Part shown: in pieces, positions 36,856 to 45,570 of the stretch
How positions within the stretch are numbered: the stretch's first letter is position 1
Layout: every line of letters starts with the position of its first letter
Source: UBA6911 sp964481255
GTDB lineage: Bacteria; Acidobacteriota; UBA6911
Assembly (NCBI GenBank): GCA_964481255.1
Contig: CAYZTZ010000002.1
Coordinates: 1-64,000, forward strand
Length of the DNA: 64,000 nt
Reading direction: 5' to 3'
Notes under the pieces: model-generated
Database searches by the model: none
The model's input: the letters and a program-made list of their open reading frames with translations, nothing else
Told to the model about the DNA's origin: nothing
Program-made: the position numbers and the translations under genes

Positions 36856-38331
36856 ATGGGTTTCAATTGGCTGGACAGCCTGATCGTCGTTGCCTACCTG
36901 ATCACGATCACTCTGTACGGGATCCGGTTCCGAAAAAAACAGCAGTCCATTCACACCTATTTCCTGGGGGGGAAGACCACGCCGGCGTGGGCGCTGTCCC
37001 TCTCCATCGTGGCGACGGAGACCAGCACCCTCACGATCATCGGCACGCCGGGAATCGCCTTCGGGGGCAATCTCAATTTTCTCCAGCTCGTCATCGGATA
37101 CATCATCGGGCGCGTTTTCATCTCCCTGGTGCTGATCCCCGCCTATTTCAAGGGGGAGATGTACACGGCCTACGAGCTGATGCAGCGCCGATTCGGCTCC
37201 ACGACCAAGCACGCGACCGCCAGCATGTTTCTGGTTACACGGGCCCTGGCCGAAGGCGTGCGGGTGTTCGCCATTGCGATCGTGGTCGGCATCGTCCTTC
37301 ACTCCGGGGACGTCTGGTCCATTTTGATCATTTCAGCCCTCACCCTGATATACACCTTTGAAGGCGGCCTGACAGCCGTCATCTGGACGGATGTCGTCCA
37401 GCTCTTTATTTACCTGGGATGCACGGCGGCGGCCTTTTTTGTCATCCTGGGCCTGATCCCGGGCGGCTGGCAGGGAGTGCTTGCGGCCGCGGGGTCCAAG
37501 TTCACGCTCTGGGATTTCACCCTGGATCTCAGGCTTCCGTACACTTTCTGGGGAGGGGTGCTGGGCGGCGCTTTTCTGAACACCGCAAGCCACGGCGTGG
37601 ATCAGCTGATCGTGCAGAGGCTTCTGGCCGCGCGGAACCAACGCGACAGCAGGATCGCGCTCCTTTCCAGCGGCGTCCTGGTCTTTTTCCAGTTCGCGCT
37701 GTTTTTGGTCATCGGAATCATGCTCTTCTGCTTCTACCAATACCATCCCGGCGTCCTCCCTCCCGCCGAGAACGACCGGATTTTCCCGAGATTCATCGTC
37801 GAGTATCTTCCGCATGGCGTGCGCGGCATCATGATCGCGGCGATTCTGGCGGCCGCCATGTCCAACCTGAGCAGCTCGCTGAATGCTCTGGCCTCGACGA
37901 CGGTTGTGGATTTCTATCGCCCCTTTCTCAAGAAAACGGCCGGGGCCGGCGCACAGCTTCGCGTGTCCCGATGGATCACGGTTTTTTGGGGCGTCGCGCT
38001 GGCCGTCCTTGCGGTCCTATCGCGCCGGGTGCCGTCGGTCCTGGAGGCCGGGCTGACCATCGCCTCGATCACCTACGGAAGCATGCTGGGCGTCTTCCTC
38101 CTGGGAGTGTGGACCCTGCGGGCCAACCAGAAAGGATCCATCCTGGGCATGGCCTTCGGACTGGCCTCCATGCTGTCGATCTGGGCTTTCAGCGAAATTG
38201 CTTTCACCTGGTATGTCCTGATCGGCACCGTGATCACGTTCGCGACGGGCTACGGGGCGAGTCTCCTATTCCGCCGGCCGCCGGCGGATCCCATCCCGTC
38301 GGGCGGGACCCCGCGGCTTCATTCGGAATAG
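36856..38331 (+). CDS. Sodium:solute symporter (SSS family), second copy
   Basis: The 491-residue polytopic protein has about 13 hydrophobic segments. It shows YFLGGKTTPAWALSLSIVATE after helix 1, the FEGGLTAVIWTDVVQL segment, GVDQLIVQRLLAARN, and ILAAAMSNLSSSLNALAST, the helix that lines the sodium site. The transported substrate is not readable. The start has AGGGAG at 7-nt spacing. Its 3' end overlaps the convergent thioesterase gene by 13 bp, unusual for a non-mobile region and implying no room for a separate terminator. Confidence 0.9.
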   Translation: MGFNWLDSLIVVAYLITITLYGIRFRKKQQSIHTYFLGGKTTPAWALSLSIVATETSTLTIIGTPGIAFGGNLNFLQLVIGYIIGRVFISLVLIPAYFKGEMYTAYELMQRRFGSTTKHATASMFLVTRALAEGVRVFAIAIVVGIVLHSGDVWSILIISALTLIYTFEGGLTAVIWTDVVQLFIYLGCTAAAFFVILGLIPGGWQGVLAAAGSKFTLWDFTLDLRLPYTFWGGVLGGAFLNTASHGVDQLIVQRLLAARNQRDSRIALLSSGVLVFFQFALFLVIGIMLFCFYQYHPGVLPPAENDRIFPRFIVEYLPHGVRGIMIAAILAAAMSNLSSSLNALASTTVVDFYRPFLKKTAGAGAQLRVSRWITVFWGVALAVLAVLSRRVPSVLEAGLTIASITYGSMLGVFLLGVWTLRANQKGSILGMAFGLASMLSIWAFSEIAFTWYVLIGTVITFATGYGASLLFRRPPADPIPSGGTPRLHSE

Positions 38332-38681
38332 GGGATGATGGTCCGGCGGTGCCGCCCTTCGCCGACAATGCGGTCCCCTTCCGTCACGCGCACCTCGAAC
38401 AAAAGCCTTCGGCCTTCCGCTTCAAGCAGCGTGCAGCCCACAGTGACTTGAGCGCCCAGAAGGGCGGCGCTCCTGTGCTTGACATGCACCTCGTATCCCA
38501 CCGTGATGAATCCATCCGGCAGCAGTTCCTGGACGAGGTCCTTGCAGGCCCCTTCCATTAGACTTATCATCATGGGAGTCGAAAGCACGGGAGTTCGGGT
38601 GTGCGTCACGCAAAGATCGCGATCCACGGTCACGGCGCGTTCCAGGGTCAATCCGGGCTTGATGCCGTCAATGGCTTGCAT
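38319..38681 (-). CDS. Hot-dog fold acyl-CoA thioesterase (FlK-like)
   Basis: The 120-residue protein matches the FlK/YbgC-like hot-dog thioesterases: an early VTHTRTPVLSTPMMISLMEGAC segment (active-site Thr/Glu region of the fluoroacetyl-CoA thioesterase type), then YEVHVKHRSAALLGAQVTV and the VGEGRHRRTII end containing a conserved His-Arg. Substrate specificity is unknown; most homologues act on small acyl-CoAs. ATG 38681 was chosen because AAGGAGGGG precedes it. It diverges from a second hot-dog gene (38910), which suggests linked acyl-CoA metabolism. Confidence 0.8.
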   Translation of the reverse strand: MQAIDGIKPGLTLERAVTVDRDLCVTHTRTPVLSTPMMISLMEGACKDLVQELLPDGFITVGYEVHVKHRSAALLGAQVTVGCTLLEAEGRRLLFEVRVTEGDRIVGEGRHRRTIIPYSE

Positions 38682-38909
38682 GGCCCCTCCTTCTTGCGGG
38701 ACGGACAGCCGCCGTCCTGAAATCGGGAATTTCCCCGCGACATTTAAGGTAGCCGATACGACTGGGAATGCAACAAAATCCATCGCGGTGGAAGCGAACT
38801 CCGGGGCTTTTGGCAATAAGGATCTGCAGGCGGCAGCCTTTTATGGTATTGTGTCGGCCATCCGCGTTCAGGGCGTCGGCCTTGTGATTCCAAGCGGAGA
38901 CGTAACGTA

Positions 38910-39737
38910 ATGTATTACACCGAGGGGATGATCCTGCCGGAATACAGGGTCCGGGCGATGATCGACGCGGCCGATTCGGACAACAGGCTGCAGGACGATG
39001 AATACGCGCGGCACCATGGATTTCGCGCGGGCCTCGTCGCCGGGAGCTCCATTTTCGCCTATATGTCCCGGACCCTGGTCGAGTTTCTTGACAAGGACTG
39101 GCTGGAGCGCGGTTCGGCGGAGGTGCGCTTCGTTCGGCCGGTTCACAGCGGTGAAGAGCTGCGGATCGGCGGCCAGGTTTGCTCCGTCTCCAAGGAAGGA
39201 GATGTGTCCATCGATTTCCAGGCCTCCAACAATCAGGGGACGCCCTGCGGAATAGGCGTGGCGCAACTGCCTGTCCGCGCGCCCGCGCCCGAGCCTTGTC
39301 CCGGGGATTTCCCCGCCGGACGCGCGAGACTTCACCGTCCCATTTCCCTCGAGACGCTCGAGGTCGGTGAATGCCTGACTCCCATCTCCTCCGAATTCAA
39401 CTGGAACGTGCATTGGCAGTACTGCCAGAAATCGATCCGGGACCATCACCCGCTCTACCGGAAAATCCTGCATCCCGGTTGGGTGGTGAACAGGGCAAGC
39501 CGCATCCTCGCAGCCAATTACGCGATTCAGGCCTGGATCGACGTATCCTGCCAGGTGCAAAATTTCCACCTGCAGGAGGAGGAGTGCGTCGTCGAGACGC
39601 GGGGCCGCGTCCAGGATAAGTTCGAACGCGGCGGAGACCATTTTATCGTGCTGGATCTGGCGGTTTTCACCCGGGCCTTCTGTCTTCAGACCATCCGCTA
39701 CGCCGCGATCTTCCGCATCGCGCCGCGTGCCGCGTGA
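38910..39737 (+). CDS. MaoC-like double hot-dog fold protein
   Basis: The 275-residue protein looks like a tandem hot-dog (MaoC/FAS1-type) acyl-thioester hydratase relative. The N-terminal half has HHGFRAGLVAGSSIFAYMSR, equivalent to the hydratase segment in which the His and Gly lie near the active site, and VRFVRPVHSGEELRIGG. The second half, from about residue 150, has HPLYRKILHPGWVVNRASRIL and a similar strand pattern. The usual Asp-His dyad is not obvious, so binding rather than hydration is possible. It ends 9 bp before repeat element D. Confidence 0.65.
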   Translation: MYYTEGMILPEYRVRAMIDAADSDNRLQDDEYARHHGFRAGLVAGSSIFAYMSRTLVEFLDKDWLERGSAEVRFVRPVHSGEELRIGGQVCSVSKEGDVSIDFQASNNQGTPCGIGVAQLPVRAPAPEPCPGDFPAGRARLHRPISLETLEVGECLTPISSEFNWNVHWQYCQKSIRDHHPLYRKILHPGWVVNRASRILAANYAIQAWIDVSCQVQNFHLQEEECVVETRGRVQDKFERGGDHFIVLDLAVFTRAFCLQTIRYAAIFRIAPRAA

Positions 39738-39746
39738 CGTCGGTCC

Positions 39747-40036
39747 AGCGGTTAGCGGTCAGCGGTTAGATAGGTATTTGGGGGGCAGGTAAATATGGTT
39801 GGCGCTGGAATCTGGAAGCCGGGATTGGAAGTCAATCCAGGGGGTCCAAAATCGCCTCATGGCCTCGGGCTCCTGAATGCCGGCTGCCTGTATGCTGCCT
39901 CCTTCGCGCGGGATATTGAGAACGAAGCCCTTGGTTTGTTTTTCGCGATAGTGTGAGGACAAAAAGGCTTCGCGATTCCTGCGCAGAACCCGCTTTCATC
40001 CAGCCGCTGACCGCTAACCGCTGACCGCTAACCGCT
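39747..40036. repeat. AGCGGTY element (locus D) between convergent genes
   Basis: The left array is agcggtt, agcggtc, agcggtt, ag (39747-39769). The right array is agccgct, gaccgct, aaccgct, gaccgct, aaccgct (40002-40036). The 23-nt left arm is the perfect reverse complement of 40014-40036. The core is 232 bp. Both flanking genes read into an array in the AGCGGTY orientation, and the right array supplies the TAG stop of the VWA gene. This is the most complete copy in the window. Confidence 0.88.
39759..39962 (-). CDS. Doubtful small ORF in the core of repeat element D
   Basis: A TTG-initiated 67-codon frame crosses the core and ends at a TGA inside the left array. The peptide includes GFVLNIPREGGSIQAAGIQEP and later HIYLPPKYLSNR. 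There is no convincing ribosome binding site, and another reading frame of the same strand is open for about 55 codons. It may be a decayed gene fragment captured between the arrays or chance. Confidence 0.2.
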   Translation of the reverse strand: MSSHYREKQTKGFVLNIPREGGSIQAAGIQEPEAMRRFWTPWIDFQSRLPDSSANHIYLPPKYLSNR

Positions 40037-41201
40037 ATTTTATAAGCGCCCGCGTTCCGGAGCGCATGCCGGCAAGCGTGAGTTCATACATCGGGAAGAT
40101 CTTCCGGATGAGCCGGGTCGAAGGGACCGAAGACCAACCTGGTTCAGGCTTCGGATTAAGCCATATCGCTTTGCGGAATCTCTTGCGGATATCCAGGAGC
40201 CATTCGATTCCCGGACGGTCGTTGCGGTACCAGTAGTCGATCGCGCCGTCGGGGCTCAGCAGCTCGCTGAGAGCCATATAGGCGTCCCCGACGAGGATAA
40301 CCTTGTAGTTCCGGTCGGTTTGATCCAGGACTTTCCTGGTAGGCACGGACCGGAGCTGCCAGATATCGGTGTAGAGATCCTGGTAGACGCAGTTGTGGAA
40401 ATAATAAAACTGCAGGTCCTTGACGACGTCCCGGGCCGCTGAAAACAAGCGGTTGACGAGCTCCGTGTGGGGCGCCATCGTCCCGCCCGCGTCCATCAGG
40501 AGCAGGAGCTTGATTCTTTTTTTCCTTCCCCGCTCCCATATGAATTCCAGTTCGCCCGCGTTGCGGCAGGTCGCGTCGATCGTCCGCTCCACGTCCAGGT
40601 TGTCCTTCGGCCCCTCGCGCACCACTTGCCGGATATAGCGGAGGACCGTCTTGATCGACCGCGTATCCAGCGTCACGTCGTCGCGGTAGTTCTTGAAATA
40701 GCGCCGTTCCGCGATTTGAACGGCGCTGTTCATCCGGCTCTGATGCTGTCCGATGCGGATGCCGGCCGGGTTGTACCCCCAGGCGCCGTGCGTGGAGCGT
40801 CCCCGCACGCCGATGGCGCGGTTCCCGCCGATATGCGGCGCGCCGTCCTGTGTCCGCAGCTGCTCCATGAAATTCGACCGCACCTCCTCCAGGGAAAGCC
40901 TTTCCACCATGCGCTTCTCCTCCTCGGTCAGCTCAAGCGGCGGAAGGCGGAGCAGTTTGTCTTCAATGCTCAGGATCAGGTCGTCGTCGGATTCGATATG
41001 CCCGAAGCATTCCAGGAAAGCCTGGTCGTATTTATCGAAGTGCGCTTCGGATTTGACGAGGATGGCGCGCGCCAGATAGTAAAAGCGCCGGAGCGAACTT
41101 TCCATCAGGTTTTCGGAAAGCGCGCTCTGCAGAAGCAGCCACTCGTTGAGCGTGACGGGGACCCCGTGCCTCCTCAACGCGAGGAACAGGTTGATGAACA
41201 T
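40035..41201 (-). CDS. VWA-domain CoxE-like protein
   Basis: The 388-residue protein has an N-terminal helical region beginning LFLALRRHGVPVTLNEW and a C-terminal von Willebrand factor A domain. Its metal-site motif is unusual, LLMDAGGTMAPH (D-x-G-x-T rather than DxSxS), followed by FYYFHNCVYQDLY and KVILVGDAYMAL. Such proteins pair with MoxR AAA+ ATPases as chaperones that insert metals or remodel complexes. The ATPase gene lies 20 bp upstream on the same strand. The TAG stop is created by the repeat array. Confidence 0.85.
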   Translation of the reverse strand: MFINLFLALRRHGVPVTLNEWLLLQSALSENLMESSLRRFYYLARAILVKSEAHFDKYDQAFLECFGHIESDDDLILSIEDKLLRLPPLELTEEEKRMVERLSLEEVRSNFMEQLRTQDGAPHIGGNRAIGVRGRSTHGAWGYNPAGIRIGQHQSRMNSAVQIAERRYFKNYRDDVTLDTRSIKTVLRYIRQVVREGPKDNLDVERTIDATCRNAGELEFIWERGRKKRIKLLLLMDAGGTMAPHTELVNRLFSAARDVVKDLQFYYFHNCVYQDLYTDIWQLRSVPTRKVLDQTDRNYKVILVGDAYMALSELLSPDGAIDYWYRNDRPGIEWLLDIRKRFRKAIWLNPKPEPGWSSVPSTRLIRKIFPMYELTLAGMRSGTRALIK

Positions 41202-41221
41202 GCGATACCTCTCCGGCGCCG

Positions 41222-42025
41222 CTAATGCAGGGCGACTCGGGCCACGTCGTCTTCCGTCTTGAGAAGGATCCCGAGAAACGGGAGTTTCCGGTCCAGTTCC
41301 TCCTCCGTGATCCCCGCCGCCAGAATGGCCTGGGTCCAGTCCAGCAGCTCGCAGGTTGACGGCCGCTTTTTGAGGTCGTACTTCTGACGAATCATATAGA
41401 ACTTGGCGACGATGTGCGACAGGAGCTTTTGCCTGAGATCCGGGAAATGGACGCGGCTGATTTTTTCCATCATGGGAGGATCGGGAAATTCAATGTAATG
41501 AAAGAGGCATCGCCGCAAAAAGGCATCCGGCAGTTCCTTCTCGCTGTTGCTGGTGATGACGACGATGGGGCGGTGCCTGGCCCGGAAATGCTCCCCCGTC
41601 TCGACGATGTCGAAGCTCATCTGATCCAGCTCGTACAGGAGATCATTCGGGAACTCCAGATCCGCCTTGTCGATCTCGTCGATGAGCAGAACCACCTGCT
41701 CCGGGGAACAGAGAGCTTCCCCCAGTTTCCCCAGTTTAATGTACTGGCGGATGTCCGACACGTCCTTGTCGTGGAACCGCGAATCATTCAGACGCTGTAC
41801 CGTATCATAGACATAAAGGCCGTCGCTGGCTTTGGAAGTGGATTTGATATTCCAGCGGATCAGGCGCAGGCCGAGGTCTTCGGCGATGACCTGCGCCAAT
41901 TCGGTTTTTCCCGTGCCGGGTTCCCCCTTGAGGAGCAATGGTCTCTGCAGAACGATGGCGGCATTGACAATATCGCGCAACGCGTCGCTGAGAATGTATT
42001 TATGTGTGCCCTTGAATCGCTTCAT
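41222..42025 (-). CDS. MoxR-family AAA+ ATPase
   Basis: The 267-residue ATPase has Walker A LLKGEPGTGKTELAQ, Walker B VVLLIDEIDKADLEFPNDLL, sensor 1 VVITSNSEKELPDAFLRRC with the arginine finger region, and a helical lid. It belongs to the MoxR group that acts with VWA-domain partners. The start is set at MKRFKGTHKYI; upstream in-frame residues are not typical. It is encoded next to a CoxE-like VWA protein and downstream of a CitE-like lyase; the client complex is unknown. Confidence 0.9.
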   Translation of the reverse strand: MKRFKGTHKYILSDALRDIVNAAIVLQRPLLLKGEPGTGKTELAQVIAEDLGLRLIRWNIKSTSKASDGLYVYDTVQRLNDSRFHDKDVSDIRQYIKLGKLGEALCSPEQVVLLIDEIDKADLEFPNDLLYELDQMSFDIVETGEHFRARHRPIVVITSNSEKELPDAFLRRCLFHYIEFPDPPMMEKISRVHFPDLRQKLLSHIVAKFYMIRQKYDLKKRPSTCELLDWTQAILAAGITEEELDRKLPFLGILLKTEDDVARVALH

Positions 42026-42073
42026 CGGAATCGTCGAGGTCCTCCTGACCCGAAGGACGCGGCCCACGCGAAA

Positions 42074-42110
42074 GCACCCGGCTGCGCCGCATCGTCGCAG
42101 CCGGGCGTGC
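42074..42110 (-). terminator. Hairpin between CitE-like and MoxR genes
   Basis: CCCGGCTGCG (42077-42086) pairs perfectly with CGCAGCCGGG (42096-42105), extended by GCA/TGC with a 2-nt bulge. It lies between two co-directional genes, so it may partly terminate or process the message. No U-tract follows on the minus strand. Confidence 0.45.
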
Positions 42111-42178
42111 GTGAAAAGGCGCCCTGCATGTCAAAAAAAATTTAGTTTACCACGAGACGACCGCCATGCAGCCGGGAA

Positions 42179-43048
42179 TCAATGCAGCCGCCTTCGTCGA
42201 AGGATGCGCTCTGCGGCGGCCCGGTGAGGAGGCTCGATCAGTTTCCCGTCGAGCGTCGTCAGCGCTCTCCCGTCCCTTTCCGCCGCCTCCAGGCGGGCCA
42301 GAGTCTTTTCAGCCCAGGCGATTTCTTCCTCCGTGACTTCGAACTCCAGATTGATGATCGGGCATTGGTCGGGGTGCAGGGCGCTCTTGCCGTCATATCC
42401 GAGACGGCGGGCTTGGGACGCTTCCCTGCGCAGGAGCGCCTCATTGCGGACGTCAAAGCAGGGGGCGTCGATGGCATCGATTCCCCCGGATCGCGCGGAA
42501 GTGACAATCATTTGAAGCGCGAAGAGGAGTTCGGACCGGTCTTCTCCCGTTCGGCAGCGCACGTCTGCGGCATAGTCCGCCGATCCGAAGATCAGCGAGC
42601 GCATCCGGGGCGATGCGGCAGCGATTTCGCCGGCGCGCAAGACCCCGGCGGCCGATTCGATCATCGCATGCAGTCCAACGCATCCCTCGGGCAGGCCATG
42701 CGCGATCTCCATGTCCCGCACGGCGCGGTCCGCGGCCTGAATCTCCGAGGCCTTTTCGACCTTAGGCAGACAGACGCCGTCGGGACGCAAGGGAACGACG
42801 GCGGCGAGGTCCTGCAGCCCGATCTCCGTGTCCGGACTGTTCACGCGCACGACGACTTCGCGGCCCCCGAAATCCAGTTCCCTGAGGGCGCGCGCGACGT
42901 TGTCGCGGGCCGATGCCTTCGCCGAGAGCGCCACCCCGTCCTCGAGATTGAGAATCAGCATGTCCGCCGCCGTCAGGGCGGATCGCCGAAGCATTTTCTC
43001 GCTGTCGCCGGGAACATAGAGGGCGCTGCGTCGAACCCGCTCCTTCAT
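42179..43048 (-). CDS. CitE/HpcH-type CoA-ester lyase
   Basis: The 289-residue TIM-barrel protein has RRSALYVPGDSEKMLRRS, LILNLEDGVALSAK (metal-binding Glu/Asp), VVVRVNSPDTE, LPKVEKASEIQ, LHAMIESAAGVL (metal-binding Glu), and FGSADYAADV (metal-binding Asp), then GKSALHPDQ. These match the CitE/malyl-CoA lyase superfamily. Citrate lyase partners CitD and CitF are absent, so it may cleave malyl-CoA, citramalyl-CoA or a similar ester. It is preceded on the same strand by a membrane protein gene and queG. Confidence 0.85.
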   Translation of the reverse strand: MKERVRRSALYVPGDSEKMLRRSALTAADMLILNLEDGVALSAKASARDNVARALRELDFGGREVVVRVNSPDTEIGLQDLAAVVPLRPDGVCLPKVEKASEIQAADRAVRDMEIAHGLPEGCVGLHAMIESAAGVLRAGEIAAASPRMRSLIFGSADYAADVRCRTGEDRSELLFALQMIVTSARSGGIDAIDAPCFDVRNEALLRREASQARRLGYDGKSALHPDQCPIINLEFEVTEEEIAWAEKTLARLEAAERDGRALTTLDGKLIEPPHRAAAERILRRRRLH

Positions 43049-43157
43049 AAACGCCTGCCTTTCATGTTGAGGACGGCACGGATGGATACTAGCACTCCGA
43101 CCGGGAGGTCCTCAACAGGGCGACGATGGGTCCCGACAAACGCCCGGACAGCCGGAT

Positions 43158-43664
43158 TCATGCGCAGGGATGACTCCCGAAAGCGCGGAGCGTGAAGATC
43201 AGGTAAAAATGGTAGAGCGACACAAGAATATACGACCAGAGACAGAGGCGGGCAGCGTATCGGCCGAGAGCCCATTCCTTGTGAAGCACGATGATGGCCA
43301 TCGGCAGGATGGTCATGAGAGCCTTCAGACCGAAAAAGGCGGTGAAGCCGCCCAGGCGCAGGACGGCGTTCATGACCGGATTCAGCTCCGCCGCGGATCC
43401 TCTGAGGAGGTGCAGTCCGGTCAGCAGCCCGTCCATGAGCGACAAGAGCAGGACGGCAACCGCGACCGCCCAGGTGCGGAAATCATAAATATCCACATAT
43501 CCGCCGCTGTCCGTCCTGCGCCGCCCGGCGCTCTTTCTTCGGCGGGGCCCGCGTTGGAACAGAGCCGCAAGCAGAGATCTCTGACGGCGGTCGACGCCGG
43601 ACCTCCTCTCGGCGAGCGGCCGACCCGTGGATGAGTCCTGGAATAATTCTTCCTTCATCTTCAA
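43158..43664 (-). CDS. DUF5658-like small membrane protein
   Basis: The 168-residue protein has a basic cytoplasmic N-terminus with two RR(S/T)GVDRR-like patches (ERRSGVDRRQR and GRRRTDSGG). Four hydrophobic segments follow between residues 63 and 160, including LLLSLMDGLLTGLHLLRGSAAELNPVMN cut here at AAELNPVMN. The 'LMDGLLTxLHL...ELNPVM' pattern matches the DUF5658 family, whose function is unknown. It lies between queG and the CitE-like gene on the same strand. Confidence 0.65.
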   Translation of the reverse strand: MKMKEELFQDSSTGRPLAERRSGVDRRQRSLLAALFQRGPRRRKSAGRRRTDSGGYVDIYDFRTWAVAVAVLLLSLMDGLLTGLHLLRGSAAELNPVMNAVLRLGGFTAFFGLKALMTILPMAIIVLHKEWALGRYAARLCLWSYILVSLYHFYLIFTLRAFGSHPCA

Positions 43665-43808
43665 TCGAATATTATCGGCCGGTTCGGGCTCGGCATTACG
43701 CCCGATGCGCCCCGGTCGCGGAAGGAGCGGTTCCAGAGGGCCTTTTCTCCCTTCAGGACAAAGGGGAGCGGGGCGCGGAGGAAACGGGTCGACACGGCCA
43801 GCATGAAA

Positions 43809-44978
43809 TCATGGAGCGCCTTCAAGCGCGAGCCGGATCTCTTCAAGCACGGACGGATCGGATTCCATGAATTGAGCTCCTCGGAGAATCCGGAAAGACC
43901 GTTCCGATGCCAGCCGTCCCAGGGCCCACGCGGCATGCATTCTCACCAGCGCGCTCGGGTCCCGCATGGCGCCTTCCAAAGCGGGAACAGCCTCGCCGCG
44001 GCCCGAATTGCCCAGAGCCACCGCGACGTTTCGGACAAAGCCGTTGCGCGTCGCGCGAAGAATCGGGCTGCCTCGGAATCGTTCCCTGAATTCGCCCGGG
44101 GTCAGCCGGACCAGCGGCAGAAGTTCCGGCATGAGGTTGCCCTCGACGGGACGGAAAGTCTTTTCGGACGTTTTAACGGCGAAACGGTTCCACGGGCACG
44201 CTTCCTGGCAATCGTCGCAGCCGAAGATGCGATTCCCCATCAAGGCCCGCAACGGTCGCGGGATAGGGCCGCGATGCTCGACCGTGATGCAGGAAACACA
44301 GAGCCTCGCGTCCAGCGAATAGGGCGCCACGATGGCCCCGGTCGGGCATGCCCGAATGCAGTGATCGCAGCTTCCGCAGAGATTCCTCCCCGCGGGGTCG
44401 TCCTCCAGTTCAATGTCGAGAAGAAGAATCCCCAGGAACAACCACGAACCCAGGTCCCGGGAAATCAGGATCGTGTTTTTCCCCGTCCAGCCGAGGCCGG
44501 TTTCGGCGGCCCACGCTTTCTCCATGACGGGACCCGTATCGACGCAAATCGCTCCCCGAGCCGCCGGCCGCCGGCGTTGGACGAAGTCCAGCAGTTGTTT
44601 CAAGCGGTTCCGGATGAGTTCGTGGTAGTCGCCTCCCCACGCATAGCGGCTGATTCTCCCTTTCAGCGGCGCCTCGTCCGGCCGTCCGCCCGGGTAATAG
44701 TTCATCGCCACTGCGACGACGGACCTTGCGCCGGCAAGAACCATGTCCGGATTCAGTCGTTTGGGGAGGTCGCGCCGGAGATAATCCAGGGTCCCGTGCA
44801 TTCCCTCCCCCAGCCATTTTCTAAAATAGGCAGCGCGGGGGAGAGGATGTATAGACGAGATCCCGACTCCGGAAAATCCGAGCCGGCGCGCTTCCCGTCG
44901 GATGCGACGGCCCAGCGCGTCCCCTTGCGTGGAACGGCCCGCATTCCCGATCCTGTCATCCTGAGATCTTGTTTCCAT
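43809..44978 (-). CDS. queG: Epoxyqueuosine reductase
   Basis: QueG reduces epoxyqueuosine to queuosine in tRNA using cobalamin and two 4Fe-4S clusters. The 389-residue protein has the N-terminal segment FSGVGISSIHPLP, the GTLDYL motif, the CVDTGPVMEKAWAAETGLGW active-site region (Cys and Asp), and ferredoxin-type clusters CGSCDHCIRACPTGA and CVSC...CDDCQEACPWN. C-terminal HEAT-like repeats follow. Its cobalamin need fits the presence of a B12-regulated uptake operon at 62 kb. The ATG at 44978 was preferred over an alternative upstream start. Confidence 0.95.
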   Translation of the reverse strand: METRSQDDRIGNAGRSTQGDALGRRIRREARRLGFSGVGISSIHPLPRAAYFRKWLGEGMHGTLDYLRRDLPKRLNPDMVLAGARSVVAVAMNYYPGGRPDEAPLKGRISRYAWGGDYHELIRNRLKQLLDFVQRRRPAARGAICVDTGPVMEKAWAAETGLGWTGKNTILISRDLGSWLFLGILLLDIELEDDPAGRNLCGSCDHCIRACPTGAIVAPYSLDARLCVSCITVEHRGPIPRPLRALMGNRIFGCDDCQEACPWNRFAVKTSEKTFRPVEGNLMPELLPLVRLTPGEFRERFRGSPILRATRNGFVRNVAVALGNSGRGEAVPALEGAMRDPSALVRMHAAWALGRLASERSFRILRGAQFMESDPSVLEEIRLALEGAP

Positions 44979-45077
44979 GGATCCCGAGTGCCGAATACGC
45001 CCGGACAAAGCATCCCGCTTCGCGTCAGCCGTCCCTTTCCCGCTGCCGCCGGAGACCCTGCGGTTTCGGCCGCCGAC

Positions 45078-45389
45078 TCATGATTCCTTTTCCATATCGA
45101 TTTCAATCCGGATGGAACCGCTCGGATCGGCGAGTTTGAGGTGGCGGATCATCCCGCGGATTGTGTCCCGAACGATGACCTTGGAGAATCCGCGGCTCAT
45201 GTTCATATCCAGAGGATCTCCGTTGACCCGGATGCGCAGCTCTTCAGTCTCAAGCTCATATTCGAGGGTTCGAATAGGGAGAGGCGTTTTGAGAGAGGCC
45301 GCGATCCCGGCGCAGACATTGCCCAGAAACCTCCCGATGAACGATGTCAGAGGGGCCTCGATGCCGTTGCTGTAAATCCGTATTCGCAT
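45078..45389 (-). CDS. Small conserved-looking hypothetical protein
   Basis: The 103-residue protein starts MRIRIYSNGIEAPLTSFIGRF cut here at MRIRIYSNGIE. Alternating strands and a helix rich in Arg/Ile are followed by the segment VIVRDTIRGMIRHLKLAD and an acidic tail. There is no signal peptide or membrane helix. I recognise no family. It ends 99 bp upstream of queG on the same strand and may be cotranscribed with it. A short palindrome GTGAT-TGT-ATCAC overlaps the region just upstream of its start. Confidence 0.6.
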   Translation of the reverse strand: MRIRIYSNGIEAPLTSFIGRFLGNVCAGIAASLKTPLPIRTLEYELETEELRIRVNGDPLDMNMSRGFSKVIVRDTIRGMIRHLKLADPSGSIRIEIDMEKES

Positions 45390-45570
45390 GGAGCGTGATT
45401 GTATCACATCCGGCATCCCTGGCCGTGGGCGCGGGGCGCCGGATTCCGCCCTTTTCCGCGCCGGACAAACCCTGAAACCGGATTCGCGAATTGCGGCCGC
45501 CTGTTTTCTCTGATACCATCAGCCTGCCTCGGAGTATGGTGGAGAGCGCCCGGAGGAGAAGCATTCCGTG

